Assembly: GCF_005405285.1 (NCBI RefSeq)
Contig: NZ_BJDT01000006.1
Location: forward strand, 47,612 to 111,611
Length of the DNA: 64,000 nt
DNA from: Weissella sagaensis
GTDB taxonomy: Bacteria; Bacillota; Bacilli; Lactobacillales; Lactobacillaceae
Direction: 5' to 3'
Shown one piece after another: positions 45,435 through 54,661 of the stretch (positions are counted from its first letter, which is position 1; each line of letters begins with the position of its first letter). The notes beneath the pieces were generated by a model, which was not told the origin of the DNA, made no database searches, and saw only the letters and a program-made list of their open reading frames with translations. Position numbers and translations under genes: made by a program.

Positions 45435-46415
45435 ATGCAAAAAATTTATCCTAAAAAATTACAACCGGGTGATGAAATTCGTATTATTTCGCCAAGCTCT
45501 AGTTTAGAGAGAGTTGGTGGGATGCAAGATAATTTAGTTGCACGAGAGCGTTTAGAGAATTTAGGTTTCAAAGTTACGTTTGGTGTGCATATTTATGAAA
45601 ATGATCAACTATTTTCGGCCTCAATAGCATCAAGATTGGCTGACTTACATGACGCTTTTGCGGATAAGCAAGTTAAAGCAGTTATGACAACGATTGGCGG
45701 TTTCAATGCTAATGAATTATTACCCTATATTGATTGGACATTAATTAAAAATAATCCAAAATTTTTCTTTGGTTATTCTGACACAACCAGCTTGCATACT
45801 GCTATTTTTGCTAAAACAGGTTTAGTGACATATTATTCGCCAGCGTACTCTTCTTTTAAAATGGATGAACTGCAAGATTTCCAAACTAATCAATGGTTGA
45901 AAGCAGTATCAGGTCCAGCAGGTGGCAATTATGATTTAGCGACTAATGATGTATTTACAAGTGATCCATGGTATGACACATCAATACCAAGAAATTTTTT
46001 ACCTAATAAATGGGAAGTGTATAATGATGGACGTGCTAGCGGGACCATCATTGGCGGTAACATTCAAACTTATCATTTATTATTTGGGACACCTTATTTT
46101 AAAAAAGTTATGCAACCTATTGCGTTTTTAGAAGAAGCTGAAGAAGGAGATGCATATGAATTTGACCGATTACTTGCACAATTTTTACAAGTTAATCCAG
46201 ATATAAGAGGATTAGTAATTGGTAGATTTCCCAAAGAATGTGAGATGACACCTGATTTGCTGTTATATATATTAGACAAATATCCACTTCTCAAACAGAT
46301 ACCTGTCATTTATGATGTTGATTTTGGCCATACGCAACCTATTTTCACGTTTCCGTTAGGTGGCGAAGTTACAATTGATACTAATACGTTACAGATAACA
46401 GTTTATGAAGAATAG
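45435..46415 (+). CDS. LD-carboxypeptidase, peptidase family S66 (MccF-like)
   Basis: 326-residue serine peptidase. S66 hallmarks: GDEIRIISPSSS at the N-terminus, TTIGGFNANELLPYIDW, the catalytic Ser in FFGYSDTTSLH (about residue 116), GTIIGGN, Glu in FLEEAEEGDAYEFDR and the histidine in FGHTQPIFTFPLG. Family members cleave LD peptide bonds in murein recycling or detoxify microcin C-like peptide nucleotides. Which applies is not readable here. Confidence 0.9.
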   Translation: MQKIYPKKLQPGDEIRIISPSSSLERVGGMQDNLVARERLENLGFKVTFGVHIYENDQLFSASIASRLADLHDAFADKQVKAVMTTIGGFNANELLPYIDWTLIKNNPKFFFGYSDTTSLHTAIFAKTGLVTYYSPAYSSFKMDELQDFQTNQWLKAVSGPAGGNYDLATNDVFTSDPWYDTSIPRNFLPNKWEVYNDGRASGTIIGGNIQTYHLLFGTPYFKKVMQPIAFLEEAEEGDAYEFDRLLAQFLQVNPDIRGLVIGRFPKECEMTPDLLLYILDKYPLLKQIPVIYDVDFGHTQPIFTFPLGGEVTIDTNTLQITVYEE

Positions 46416-46436
46416 TTTTTATTTTCGGGAGGTTGC

Positions 46437-47003
46437 ATGATGTTCCAATTTAAAATTGATGAAGAAGTAAGTTTAGCACTACCAAGGCCAAAAATTGATG
46501 CAGAAGCAATCTATGCTTTAATTGATGATAGTCGTGATGAAATTGCGCCATGGTTGACGTGGGCAAACTTTATGAAAAAACCAGAAGATGAAGAAAAATT
46601 TTTAGTTAAAACAATGGAACATTTTTGAAAAGGGTATTCTTTAAATCTGATTGTTCTTTATAAGAATCAACCCGCGGGTATGATTAGCTTTAACAGATTT
46701 CACAAATTAGATAATAGTACTGAAATTGGGTATTGGTTGGCTACTAAATTTGTTGGTAAAGGGATTATGCAACGAGCAGTTAGAGGGATGTGTGAATTAG
46801 GATTCATTGATTACAAAGTTAATAAAATCGAAATTCATACAGCGGTTGAAAATACACGGAGTAACAAGGTTGCAGAACGATCAGGTTTTCACCTAGATGG
46901 TTTAATTCGAGCTAGTGAATTACTAGAAGATGGTTATCATGATGGTTATATTTGGACTTTACTAAAAAGTGATTGGGGGATAATAAGAGGAATAGTTAGA
47001 TAG
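46437..47003 (+). pseudogene. RimL-type GNAT acetyltransferase interrupted by TGA
   Basis: The frame from ATG 46437 to 47003 encodes a full-length ribosomal-protein-type acetyltransferase (about 188 codons): EIAPWLTWANFM, then MISFNRFHKLDNSTEIGYWLA, GIMQRAVRGMCELGF and the NTRSNKVAERSGF motif. A TGA at 46626-46628 (codon 64) interrupts it without a frame change, just before KGYSLNLIVLYKNQPAG. The C-terminal piece (ATG 46680) contains most acetyl-CoA motifs but lacks the N-terminal substrate part. It starts 21 bases after the S66 gene behind GGGAGG. Confidence 0.85.
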
Positions 47004-47009
47004 ATTTAG

Positions 47010-47047
47010 GATTGATGTCAGGCATATAATAAGCATCAATCTTTTTT
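47010..47047 (+). terminator. terminator after the GNAT pseudogene
   Basis: GATTGATG / CATCAATC stem, 16-base loop, then six T residues. Confidence 0.82.
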
Positions 47048-47275
47048 AATGGCTTTTTATTCATAATACTTTTTACTCCAATAAAATATATAAATTAGTT
47101 GCTGAAACAACAGACTTCGTCATATTTTTGTTATAATTTAATTAGGATATCTCTCATCATATGTGACATTAATTCATATATGATGTTTTCCAAATATAAT
47201 ATTACTAAGTTGGCTTAAACATATAGATATGGGGAATTATGTTTAAATGCAGATTAATAAAAAGAGGTATTTATC

Positions 47276-48348
47276 ATGAAAATGCATAACAAAATGGGCA
47301 TTGCTATTGCATGTTTTATGGCAGTGGGTACGCTAGCAGGCTTTGGTGGCAGTATAGACACTGTCGCTGCTAAAGCTTCAGCACCTTCAAATGGCGCTGC
47401 AGTTAAAGTTAAGAGCGGTGAATATATTATTCCTGATAATAAAAAGACTTTATCTAGTGATAAGGCTTATTTGGCTTTAGATTTACACATTAAAAATAAT
47501 GGTCCTAAAGTTAGTTTAATGACCAGTGATATTAAATTAAAAGATAAAAGTGGTAGTCGTATTAAATCCGTTCAAATTTACGGTAGTGGGGATGATTTCT
47601 CGACTATGGGATACGAAAAATTAGCAAAGCATGATACAACGAGTGGTTACGTTGTTTTCCCTGTTGCTAAAGATTAAAAATATACTTTAGAAATTGCACC
47701 GATGGCATCTGGTACTAAAAAGTATCCAACTACTAAGGTGAAGATTAACACTAAAAAGTATCAAGATCATACGCAAGATTCTCAAAAGGCTATGACAAGT
47801 TATGTTGATAGCGTGTTCTTAAACAAGCAAGATGGTAGTTCGTATGACAAGCTGCTTACTAATAAATTAGAAGATGAACAAGTTTCATATCGTAATGTTG
47901 CACGAGATTTTCTTGAAACAAGAGCATTCAACAATACAATTGCTGATGAAACAGCCGAAAATATGGTTAAGCAGATTCAAGATGTAAACAATAAAAAGGA
48001 TCTGTTAAGTATGCAATCAAATCAGCAACACCAACAACTGCTGAAATCACAGTTACACCAACATTGGTAAAGTTGTCTGAATTGTCGTCAGTTATTTCTG
48101 AGACACAACGTCGAATAGACGAAACGCAAAATGCGAATGGCAAAATGTCATATAGTGAAGTAAATCGTGCTGTTAAGGAATCACTTGTTCAAAAGTTCCC
48201 AGAAGTGCTAGAGAAGATGCCTATGCGTGAAGCTGATGGACAAGATATTAAATTAATTAAAGATGGTAAGAAGTGGACAATTGACACATCTGAGTCAGAC
48301 TACTCATTTGAATCTTTGCAGAAGGAATTTAGTGGTAGTTTTAATTAA
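47276..48348 (+). pseudogene. DUF5105-like surface protein, broken by a stop and a frameshift
   Basis: Three pieces make one protein. From ATG 47276 comes a signal peptide followed by a DUF4352-like strand domain (GEYIIPDNKKTL...AYLALDLHIKNNG). A TAA at 47675-47677 interrupts VAKD|KYTLEIAP; the same frame continues to about 48000 (NTKKYQDHTQDSQKAMTSYVD). Near 48000-48015 the frame shifts: in another frame the text resumes as VKYAIKSATPTTAEITVTP and runs to 48348. Proteins of this kind are normally lipoproteins, but the lipobox here reads TLAGF with Phe instead of Cys. Three lesions mark an established pseudogene. Confidence 0.85.
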
Positions 48349-48374
48349 AAGGCAGGTTATTGAAATAACGTGTT

Positions 48375-48413
48375 AAGCCCTGTGAGTCGGTAATAAATCA
48401 ACTTACGGGGCTT
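48375..48413 (+). terminator. hairpin after the DUF5105-like pseudogene
   Basis: AAGCCCTGTGAGT pairs with ACTTACGGGGCTT through two G-T pairs and a 13-base loop; the T run after it is weak. Confidence 0.6.
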
Positions 48414-48441
48414 CATTATGTGTTTTAAAGGAGTTTATATT

Positions 48442-48957
48442 ATGAATAATAATAAAAATTTAATCGTGTATTATTCACGAACAGGTAATACGGAAGCTGT
48501 AGCAAAATTAATTCATGACAAATTAGGTGGGGATGTTATAAGAATAGAAACAAGTGAAACGCGGCCGGCCAATTATCGACAGGAAGTTCAACAAAATCAA
48601 ATGGAACAGGAAAACGGTATTCTACCTGGTTTAAATACTCATATTAGTAGTCTAAAAAATTACAAGAATGTTTTTATTGGAACGCCAACTTGGAATATGG
48701 CATTACCGCAGGCAGTTGTTTCTTTCTTAACCAGTAATGACTTTACTGGGTTAAATATTTTCTCTTTTAATACTAATGGTGGATATGGTCAAGGGACAAC
48801 CTTTGATCAGATTAAGACGTTAGCGCCAGATGCACATATTAATGATGGCTTCTCAGTTAAAGGTGGAGAAGAGAGTAAAGGTAGACTTTTAAATATTAAA
48901 GATGATCGTAAGTTAGAGGTGTCTCAGTTATTAGATGAGTGGTTAAATGAGTTTTGA
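48442..48957 (+). CDS. flavodoxin-like protein
   Basis: 171 residues with the FMN phosphate-binding loop YYSRTGNTEAVA near the N-terminus and the isoalloxazine-side FIGTPTWNMALPQAVVSFL and NTNGGYGQGTTF segments. Long-chain-type flavodoxin fold as in LAB flavodoxin/NADPH-quinone-type reductases; acts as a cytoplasmic electron carrier or FMN reductase. ATG 48442 follows AAAGGAG; the in-frame ATG 24 bases upstream is not supported. Confidence 0.9.
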   Translation: MNNNKNLIVYYSRTGNTEAVAKLIHDKLGGDVIRIETSETRPANYRQEVQQNQMEQENGILPGLNTHISSLKNYKNVFIGTPTWNMALPQAVVSFLTSNDFTGLNIFSFNTNGGYGQGTTFDQIKTLAPDAHINDGFSVKGGEESKGRLLNIKDDRKLEVSQLLDEWLNEF

Positions 48958-49033
48958 ATGGCAATGTTTATTTTGGCAGCCGTTTTATTGTATGCTTATG
49001 GTATAAAGTTTAATAAAGAAAGTACGTGCATAA

Positions 49034-49789
49034 ATGAGTTCATTCATAATACCATCCAATAAAAACAAATATGATGCAACAAAAGCATTTAACGATTTGG
49101 ATATAGTTCACTGGGTACAACATAACAATAAAAGTGTACAAGTTGGCGATATTATATATATATATGAGTCAAAACCTACACAAAAAATAATCTTAAAAAC
49201 AAAAGTTATAGAACGAGATGTCTATAATTATCATATTGATGATTCACAATATAGCGTGATTGGTTTTGATTTTTCGAGTAAGGGACCTTGGTTTTCTTTA
49301 AAATTAGTGAAGAATGTTAACGTTAATATTTCACTAACAGATTTGCATAATCTTGGGCTTAAAGGAAATATACAATCTCTAAGAAGTTTGGACGATGCTA
49401 CATCACAAGCAATAGATATAATATCTAACGACACTAATGGTTTAACTAGTGTTAAATTAACTGAGGGTAAAAAAATTCAATTTTATACTACCCGATATGA
49501 GCGAAATCCTAAAAATAGGCAAGTATGTTTGAATTATTATGGATATAATTGCATGGCATGTGGATTTAATTTTGAACGGATGTATGGTGAATTAGGCTAT
49601 AAGTTTGTTGAAATTCACCATAAAAAACCACTTTTTTTGCAAAATAAAGAAGTTTCTATAGATCCAATAAATGATTTAGTTCCACTTTGTTCTAACTGTC
49701 ATAGAATGATTCATAGAGATAAAACCAATATCATAACTTTAGACGAACTACGAAGTAAAATATCATTTACTTATACAAACTTTGATTAA
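49034..49789 (+). CDS. EVE-like domain plus HNH endonuclease (modification-dependent restriction type)
   Basis: 251 residues. The N-terminal half resembles an EVE/PUA-like modified-base reader: SFIIPSNKNKYDATKAF, then VHWVQHNNKSVQVGDIIYIYES. The C-terminal half is a zinc HNH nuclease with CMAC (about residue 174), FVEIHHKKPL (His-His), NDLVPLCSNCHRMIHR. This architecture is known from type IV restriction of DNA with modified cytosine; the modification read here is unknown. It stands alone without a methyltransferase, fitting a modification-dependent enzyme, and opens a stretch of accessory genes. Confidence 0.85.
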   Translation: MSSFIIPSNKNKYDATKAFNDLDIVHWVQHNNKSVQVGDIIYIYESKPTQKIILKTKVIERDVYNYHIDDSQYSVIGFDFSSKGPWFSLKLVKNVNVNISLTDLHNLGLKGNIQSLRSLDDATSQAIDIISNDTNGLTSVKLTEGKKIQFYTTRYERNPKNRQVCLNYYGYNCMACGFNFERMYGELGYKFVEIHHKKPLFLQNKEVSIDPINDLVPLCSNCHRMIHRDKTNIITLDELRSKISFTYTNFD

Positions 49790-49931
49790 TTGTTTTGAAA
49801 TGGGCTATTTTCGATAATTTAATTGTTTATTGGCTAAATTTAAAAAGATGAAAAATAATAGAAAGTGCTATAACTCAATAACGTAGGTTTAAAATTGATG
49901 CTATTTTAAATAAAATAATGGAGATAAATTT

Positions 49932-50426
49932 ATGAAGCCTATTTTTGTTTTGATACGTGGAAATTCTGGTAGTGGTAAGAGCGTTTTAGCTGATGAATTA
50001 CAAAAATCTTTTGGATTTGATGATTGTTTTGTGATACATCAAGATGTTATTCGTCGAGACATACTACATGCAAATGATCATGTAGGCACACCAACAATTG
50101 ATTTAATAAAAACTTTATTTTTTTGGGGTGAATCTCGTTATAAAATAATTGTCCTAGAAGGTATTCTACGAAAAGATGTATATGGGGAAATGCTTATTGA
50201 TTTAATTAATAATTTTGATGATAACGCTTTTGTTTATTATTTAGATGTATCATTCTCCATGACAATTAAATATAATCAAATGAAAAATCAACCTTTCCCG
50301 GTGGATAGTTTAAAAAAATGGTGGCGTGCCAATGATTACTTGAATTATAAAGAACAACGTTTGTCAAATGGGAGTACAAAATATCTTTTACAAAGTATTA
50401 TTCAAGATATAACAGATAATACTTAA
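49932..50426 (+). CDS. P-loop kinase (AAA_33 / zeta-toxin-like fold)
   Basis: 164 residues with a Walker A motif RGNSGSGKSVLADEL (residues 9-23), an IHQDVIRRDIL segment and VLEGILRK as Walker B-like strand. Small kinases of this type phosphorylate nucleosides, sugars or, in zeta toxins, UDP-GlcNAc. No epsilon-type antitoxin is adjacent, so a metabolic or resistance kinase is as likely. Followed by a strong terminator at 50492-50532. Confidence 0.75.
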   Translation: MKPIFVLIRGNSGSGKSVLADELQKSFGFDDCFVIHQDVIRRDILHANDHVGTPTIDLIKTLFFWGESRYKIIVLEGILRKDVYGEMLIDLINNFDDNAFVYYLDVSFSMTIKYNQMKNQPFPVDSLKKWWRANDYLNYKEQRLSNGSTKYLLQSIIQDITDNT

Positions 50427-50491
50427 TTAACATAGCAGATGTCTTAAACTACTTTTTTATTTATAGTGGTTTTTAAGATTAATAATTTAGT

Positions 50492-50532
50492 AAAACCGCA
50501 GTTGAATTTATCATAAATTTAGCTGCGGTTTT
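50492..50532. terminator. terminator after the kinase gene
   Basis: AAAACCGCAG / CTGCGGTTTT 10-bp stem; the loop holds a second AATTTAT / ATAAATT pairing. Confidence 0.9.
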
Positions 50533-50873
50533 TGAGTGTTTAAACTATATTTTAATTACTAAATGAGGTTGTATAATCAATATTTTAGAGTATGTTTTTA
50601 TAAAAATTATAAATAATCTATACTTTTAATGATTATTACGTATGTTAAAGAGTTAGCATGAATCAAAAGTCTTTTGTTTTTCAAATATTTCTTTCAATAA
50701 TAGTTCAGTCAACAATAGACTTCCTATTTATGTGACGATATGAAGTTAACCAATAATAGTTTTAGTACGTAAAAAATAAGTGAATAATATTGAAGTAGCT
50801 TTTATGAAATATTTACATAGAATATCTAATTATAAAATATACAATATTGCTTAAAACTATTAAATAAATCATC

Positions 50874-50899
50874 ACGATAATTAATTATCGTTATATAAT
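50874..50899 (+). promoter_or_regulatory. 18-base operator palindrome and -10 of the DUF2975-HTH operon
   Basis: ACGATAATTAATTATCGT (50874-50891) is a perfect 18-base palindrome placed immediately before TATAAT (50894-50899), where a repressor would block RNA polymerase. The HTH protein encoded by the second gene of this operon is the obvious candidate. Confidence 0.7.
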
Positions 50900-50922
50900 A
50901 ATTTCGTAGAGGAGATAAGAAA

Positions 50923-51450
50923 ATGATAAAAAAAGAAAGTTTAATCGTAAATTTTCTAAGCTGGGGACTGATGATAGCTAAATGGTTGTTTGGGATAATG
51001 GTATTTTTATTAGTTACTATAGGAATAGGTTTAGCTGTCCCAGGAATTCGTAAGAATCTAAGTTATAGTACTAACATTTTAGGAATTTCTACTTCAAATC
51101 TGACCGTTGTATTTGGTGCAATTTTTGTAAGCTTATTTATTTTTATGATTTTTTTTGCAATAATTAGCTATTTACAAAAGCTTATAAAAAACATAAAGAA
51201 TTTAAGCTTTTTTGAAATTACCAATTTGATAAGTATTAAGAAAATTTTACATCTTATTTGGGTGTTAATAATTGTACAAATATTTTATGGAATGTTGGAA
51301 ATTGTACTAGGTATTTTGAATAATCAAGCCATTTCGATCAATTTTGCAGCTTTATTAATAAGCTTTATTTTTGTGGTGGTTGTTCAAACCATCTATATAT
51401 TGTTGGATAATGGTTTAAAACTAAAAAATGAAAATGATTCATTTCTGTAG
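50923..51450 (+). CDS. DUF2975 family membrane protein
   Basis: 175 residues with four membrane helices (about 18-40, 60-85, 107-130, 138-160). Almost always paired with a YozG-type HTH protein in Firmicutes, as here (10-base gap). Function unknown; the pair is thought to be a membrane sensor with its regulator. AGGAGA precedes the ATG. Confidence 0.83.
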   Translation: MIKKESLIVNFLSWGLMIAKWLFGIMVFLLVTIGIGLAVPGIRKNLSYSTNILGISTSNLTVVFGAIFVSLFIFMIFFAIISYLQKLIKNIKNLSFFEITNLISIKKILHLIWVLIIVQIFYGMLEIVLGILNNQAISINFAALLISFIFVVVVQTIYILLDNGLKLKNENDSFL

Positions 51451-51460
51451 AGGGAATTAG

Positions 51461-51664
51461 ATGATTAAAGTTAATTTAGCAAAAGTTTTAATTGATAAAA
51501 AAATGACTTCGAAAAAATTAGCCATAGAAGTCGGAATAACTGAGGCCAATTTATCAAATTTTAAGAATGGTAAGATGAAAGGAATTCGCTTGGACACACT
51601 AAATCGGATTTGTGCAGCCTTGGATTGTCAGCCAGGTGATATTTTTGAATATGTCGTTGATTAA
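51461..51664 (+). CDS. YozG-type helix-turn-helix regulator
   Basis: 67-residue single-domain HTH protein: KKMTSKKLAIEVGITEANLS, NFKNGKMKGIRLDTLNRICAAL, DCQPGDIFEYV. The C-terminal CQPGDIF signature is typical of the HTH_26/YozG group. Expected to repress its own operon through the palindrome at 50874-50891. Confidence 0.9.
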   Translation: MIKVNLAKVLIDKKMTSKKLAIEVGITEANLSNFKNGKMKGIRLDTLNRICAALDCQPGDIFEYVVD

Positions 51665-51821
51665 AAATTTAGATGATAGTAGAAAAATACATTGTATTAC
51701 TCTTATTGATAATAAGAATTGTAAAATAAAGGTATAAACATACCATTCAAAAAACATTTAATATTGAATTTAATCGTCTGCACATTGTGAATTAAATTTT
51801 GTCACAGATACGAGGAGAACA

Positions 51822-52730
51822 ATGAATAATACATTAGAAATAAAACACTTAGAAAAAAATTTTGGTAAGAAAAAAATATTAACAGATATTTCATTTACTG
51901 TTACTAAAGGACATATTGTGGGGTTGGTTGGTGCAAATGGTGCAGGGAAAACAACCATTATGAAAGCTATTTTAGGATTGGTTGGTTTTTCTAATGGCAC
52001 TATTACAATCAATGGTGAATCAGTATCATTAAATAAACATCAAGCTTTGTCTAAAGTAGGTGCATTAATTGAAAATCCAGGAATATATCCTTACTTAACA
52101 GGTTGGGATCATTTACGCTTGTTTGCTGAAAAAAACATAACCAAAAGTATGATGACAGAATTAGTTTCTGCTTTAAAAATGGATAAATATATTCATCAAA
52201 AGGCTAAAGGGTACTCACTGGGGATGAAACAAAAGTTAGGAATTGCATTAGCTTTTTTGAATAATCCTGATTTTGTTATTTTAGATGAACCGATGAACGG
52301 TTTAGATCCACAAGCAACGTTTGATTTGCGGCAATTGATAACTACTAAAGCGAATGAAGGAACAACCTTTTTAATTTCATCACATATTTTAGGTGAATTG
52401 GAAAAATTAGCAAAGGATTTGGTAATTATTGATCGTGGTCAAATTATTAAACAAACTACAACTTACGAGCTATTAAGTACAGGAGAAAAATATTTTGTTT
52501 TACAAACTAGCGACGATGATAGGGCACAGCAATTATTATTGGACCACAACTTTAATCTGAAAGAGGATATATCTATATTAGTTCCTAATATAGATAATAA
52601 TAGTTTGGCTAATGCTTTAAAAGTACTTATTAACAATAATATTGATGTTTTGGACGTACAACATAAGGATAATGACTTAGAGGTTTCATTGCTTGAATTA
52701 TTACAACATGGTGAAGAAGGAGTAAAATAA
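51822..52730 (+). CDS. ABC transporter ATPase (lantibiotic-immunity / bacitracin-type)
   Basis: 302 residues with Walker A GANGAGKTT (about 37-45), signature YSLGMKQKLGIALA, Walker B FVILDEPMNGLDP and the H-loop SSHILGELEKLA. Similar to BcrA/LanF ATPases that protect against peptide antibiotics, or to other drug exporters. Overlaps the permease start by one base. GAGGAG precedes the ATG. Confidence 0.9.
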   Translation: MNNTLEIKHLEKNFGKKKILTDISFTVTKGHIVGLVGANGAGKTTIMKAILGLVGFSNGTITINGESVSLNKHQALSKVGALIENPGIYPYLTGWDHLRLFAEKNITKSMMTELVSALKMDKYIHQKAKGYSLGMKQKLGIALAFLNNPDFVILDEPMNGLDPQATFDLRQLITTKANEGTTFLISSHILGELEKLAKDLVIIDRGQIIKQTTTYELLSTGEKYFVLQTSDDDRAQQLLLDHNFNLKEDISILVPNIDNNSLANALKVLINNNIDVLDVQHKDNDLEVSLLELLQHGEEGVK

Positions 52731-53500
52731 TGAGTACCTTAATTAAACAAGAAATCTTTAAACTTGCCAGAAAACGCAGTACTTGGCTTTCGACCATTAT
52801 TTTAGTCGTGCTACAAGTCGTATTGGCTCTAATTGTTAATAAATATCCAGACGTATTATCAATAGAATCTATATATATGGATGGATTTTTAGGGTTAGAA
52901 TTAATATTCTTTTTTATGGTTGCTGCATGTAGTAGTATAATTACAATGGAATTTCAGTATAATACGGCAAAAGAGTTATTTTATCGTAAATATAGTCGTG
53001 GACAAATCCTAATATCAAAATGGATAACATTATTTTTGTACAGTGTTTATTGGTTTATTTTAACTTATGTTGTTACTTTTGGACTTAAACTTATCTTTTT
53101 CCCACACTTTGACTTAACTAAGAATGTTGGCCATGGTACCACATTGGTAATAAGTCAACTACAGTATGTTGGGTCTCAATTTTTAAGTTATTGGTTAATT
53201 TTGACGCTTGTATTATTATTAGCTAATTTGTTCAAAAGTTCTGCTGTTGCAACGTCTGTTGGACTAATAGGTTATTTTTTGATTAATATTGTTTCAGGTT
53301 TGATGGTATTATTAATTGAAAAATGGGATTGGATCAAGTGGAATCCATTAACTATGTTGATGTATCCAGCTCAAGTACAAGAGAACACTACTAAAGCAAT
53401 AACACATTTAACAATTAATGAATTATTTACAGGGAACGTTATTTATATTGTTATCTTTCTTGGAATTGGTTATGTTATTTACCGTAAGCGGACTGTATAA
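52730..53500 (+). CDS. ABC transporter permease
   Basis: 256-residue membrane subunit with six hydrophobic helices (LanE/BcrB or ABC-2 type): SWLSTIILVVLQVVLALIV, LELIFFFMVAACSSIITME, then NTAKELFYRKYSRGQILISK, the ABC-2 coupling segment. Start overlaps the ATPase stop. The two genes form an exporter whose substrate is not evident. A terminator lies at 53649-53691. Confidence 0.87.
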   Translation: MSTLIKQEIFKLARKRSTWLSTIILVVLQVVLALIVNKYPDVLSIESIYMDGFLGLELIFFFMVAACSSIITMEFQYNTAKELFYRKYSRGQILISKWITLFLYSVYWFILTYVVTFGLKLIFFPHFDLTKNVGHGTTLVISQLQYVGSQFLSYWLILTLVLLLANLFKSSAVATSVGLIGYFLINIVSGLMVLLIEKWDWIKWNPLTMLMYPAQVQENTTKAITHLTINELFTGNVIYIVIFLGIGYVIYRKRTV

Positions 53501-53648
53501 TCAGTGAACTTGCATCAGTTATAAATTATTTGAATATATAACTTTTTTAAAGTTAGCTAAACGAAAAGTATTCCGTAAATTATGTGGTTCTACAATTTTG
53601 GTTTCGATGTCAAATGGCATGAAAAATTGTAAAATTAACTAGAAATAT

Positions 53649-53691
53649 AGCTTGTAAACCCGGCTGTTTTGCCAGATTTACAAGCTTTTTT
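53649..53691. terminator. terminator after the ABC transporter
   Basis: AGCTTGTAAA / TTTACAAGCT 10-bp stem with an inner CTG...CAG pairing, then a T run. Confidence 0.9.
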
Positions 53692-54226
53692 ATGTAGTAA
53701 AATTCACAAAAGTAGTTTAATGTATTACAATTTCTCCAATATGCTTAATATGTCGATTAGAGAAAATTTTTAAGAAAGCGTGTTTAATACCTTAGGTCCA
53801 TGGCCAAGTTGGGAGGAAATGTTGCGGTCAATTAAAATGATGATGCTTATAAAAAAGTAACCTTAAACTAAGTGATATTTCAGAGTAATAAGTTATATCT
53901 AGGTAGAATTAAAGAAGTAATCTTAGCAAATATTATACCAACTATAGCCTTGGATTATTGATCATATTTTAGTTGTGGTAAATATTGAATTAAAATAAAT
54001 TGACGTTCTTCAACGTGTACTGATTATTAAAGATATTTAATAGTTATATCGTAAATAACTATTATTATTTATTCTAAAGGAACAAGGAGACCAACTGGCA
54101 AAATGCATTATGGTAAAACTGGTTCAGAAACCTTAGCTATATTTAACAGTGGTGTCAGTAATTTTAATTGTTATGCATGGTCTTTTGACAATTCCCACAT
54201 TTTTTAGTTGTATGAACTTTATTCTT

Positions 54227-54287
54227 AACTATACACAGTACTATAAACGTTGATATAAAGGCGTTTAGAGACGTGTATAGTTTTTTT
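54227..54287 (+). terminator. compound terminator or small-RNA 3' end
   Basis: AACTATACAC / GTGTATAGTT (54227-54236, 54273-54282) encloses TAAACG / CGTTTA, followed by seven T residues. No gene reads into it directly, so it may end an unannotated transcript. Confidence 0.85.
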
Positions 54288-54418
54288 ATTACATTGGTTA
54301 CAAAATAATGACAGACTGATTTTTAATCAAGTATATAGCTAGTCACCGGACTTAGTTCGGTTAATTTTTTGGTAAGAACTTCCATTATCGATATTAAAGA
54401 GTAAGGAGGTGAGAATTA

Positions 54419-54661
54419 ATGGATTATAAAGAAAAAGAAACATTGGGGCAAGCAGTTAAAGCTTGGCGTGAAGATCATCATTATCGCATGGGTGATGCAG
54501 CTAATGTAGCAAAAATTCCATATGCAAGCTTTCAACGTATTGAATATGATAAAGGCACACCACGTATAAAAAATTTAGCATTGATTGCTAAGACATTAGG
54601 CATGTCCACTGATGAAGTCATTATGCGTTGGTTTAATGATGACAAACAAAAAGATCAATAA
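54419..54661 (+). CDS. XRE-family helix-turn-helix regulator
   Basis: 80-residue single-domain Cro/CI-type protein: LGQAVKAWREDHHYRMGDAANVAKIPYASFQRIEYDKGTPRIKNLALIAKTLGMSTDEVI. An excellent AAGGAGGTGA site lies eight bases before the ATG. It is the first gene of the mobile segment and reads toward the structured non-coding region; a 15-base palindrome at 54862-54876 next to a -10-like TATAGC is a plausible target. No partner peptidase (ImmA) gene is present. Confidence 0.88.
   Translation: MDYKEKETLGQAVKAWREDHHYRMGDAANVAKIPYASFQRIEYDKGTPRIKNLALIAKTLGMSTDEVIMRWFNDDKQKDQ

Larger units (their letters stand above)
50427..50922. other. intergenic region between the kinase and the DUF2975/HTH pair
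   Basis: Contains the kinase terminator (50492-50532), about 330 bases of AT-rich DNA with no supported gene, and a perfect palindrome next to a -10 box (50874-50899) before the DUF2975 gene. Confidence 0.6.
53501..54418. other. 917-base gene-poor region at the left side of the mobile segment
   Basis: Holds two terminator hairpins (53649-53691 and 54227-54287), an 8-bp inverted repeat ACAATTTT / AAAATTGT (about 53592-53635), and short coding-like remnants, for example about 28 codons ending at 53868 (VFNTLGPWPSWEEMLRSIK) and a 34-codon frame from 54103. None can be assigned. Looks like decayed DNA at an element boundary. Confidence 0.5.

Noticed and set aside
48958..49062. 34-codon hydrophobic frame between flavodoxin and the HNH gene
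   Set aside because: No ribosome site and it overlaps the HNH gene start; not supported.
49932..50426. Zeta-type toxin of a toxin-antitoxin pair
   Set aside because: Fold is compatible, but no epsilon-like antitoxin gene is adjacent and the protein is short; kept as a generic P-loop kinase.
54103..54207. 34-codon frame after an AAGGAG-like site
   Set aside because: Spacing is long, the peptide matches nothing I know, and it lies in apparently decayed DNA.
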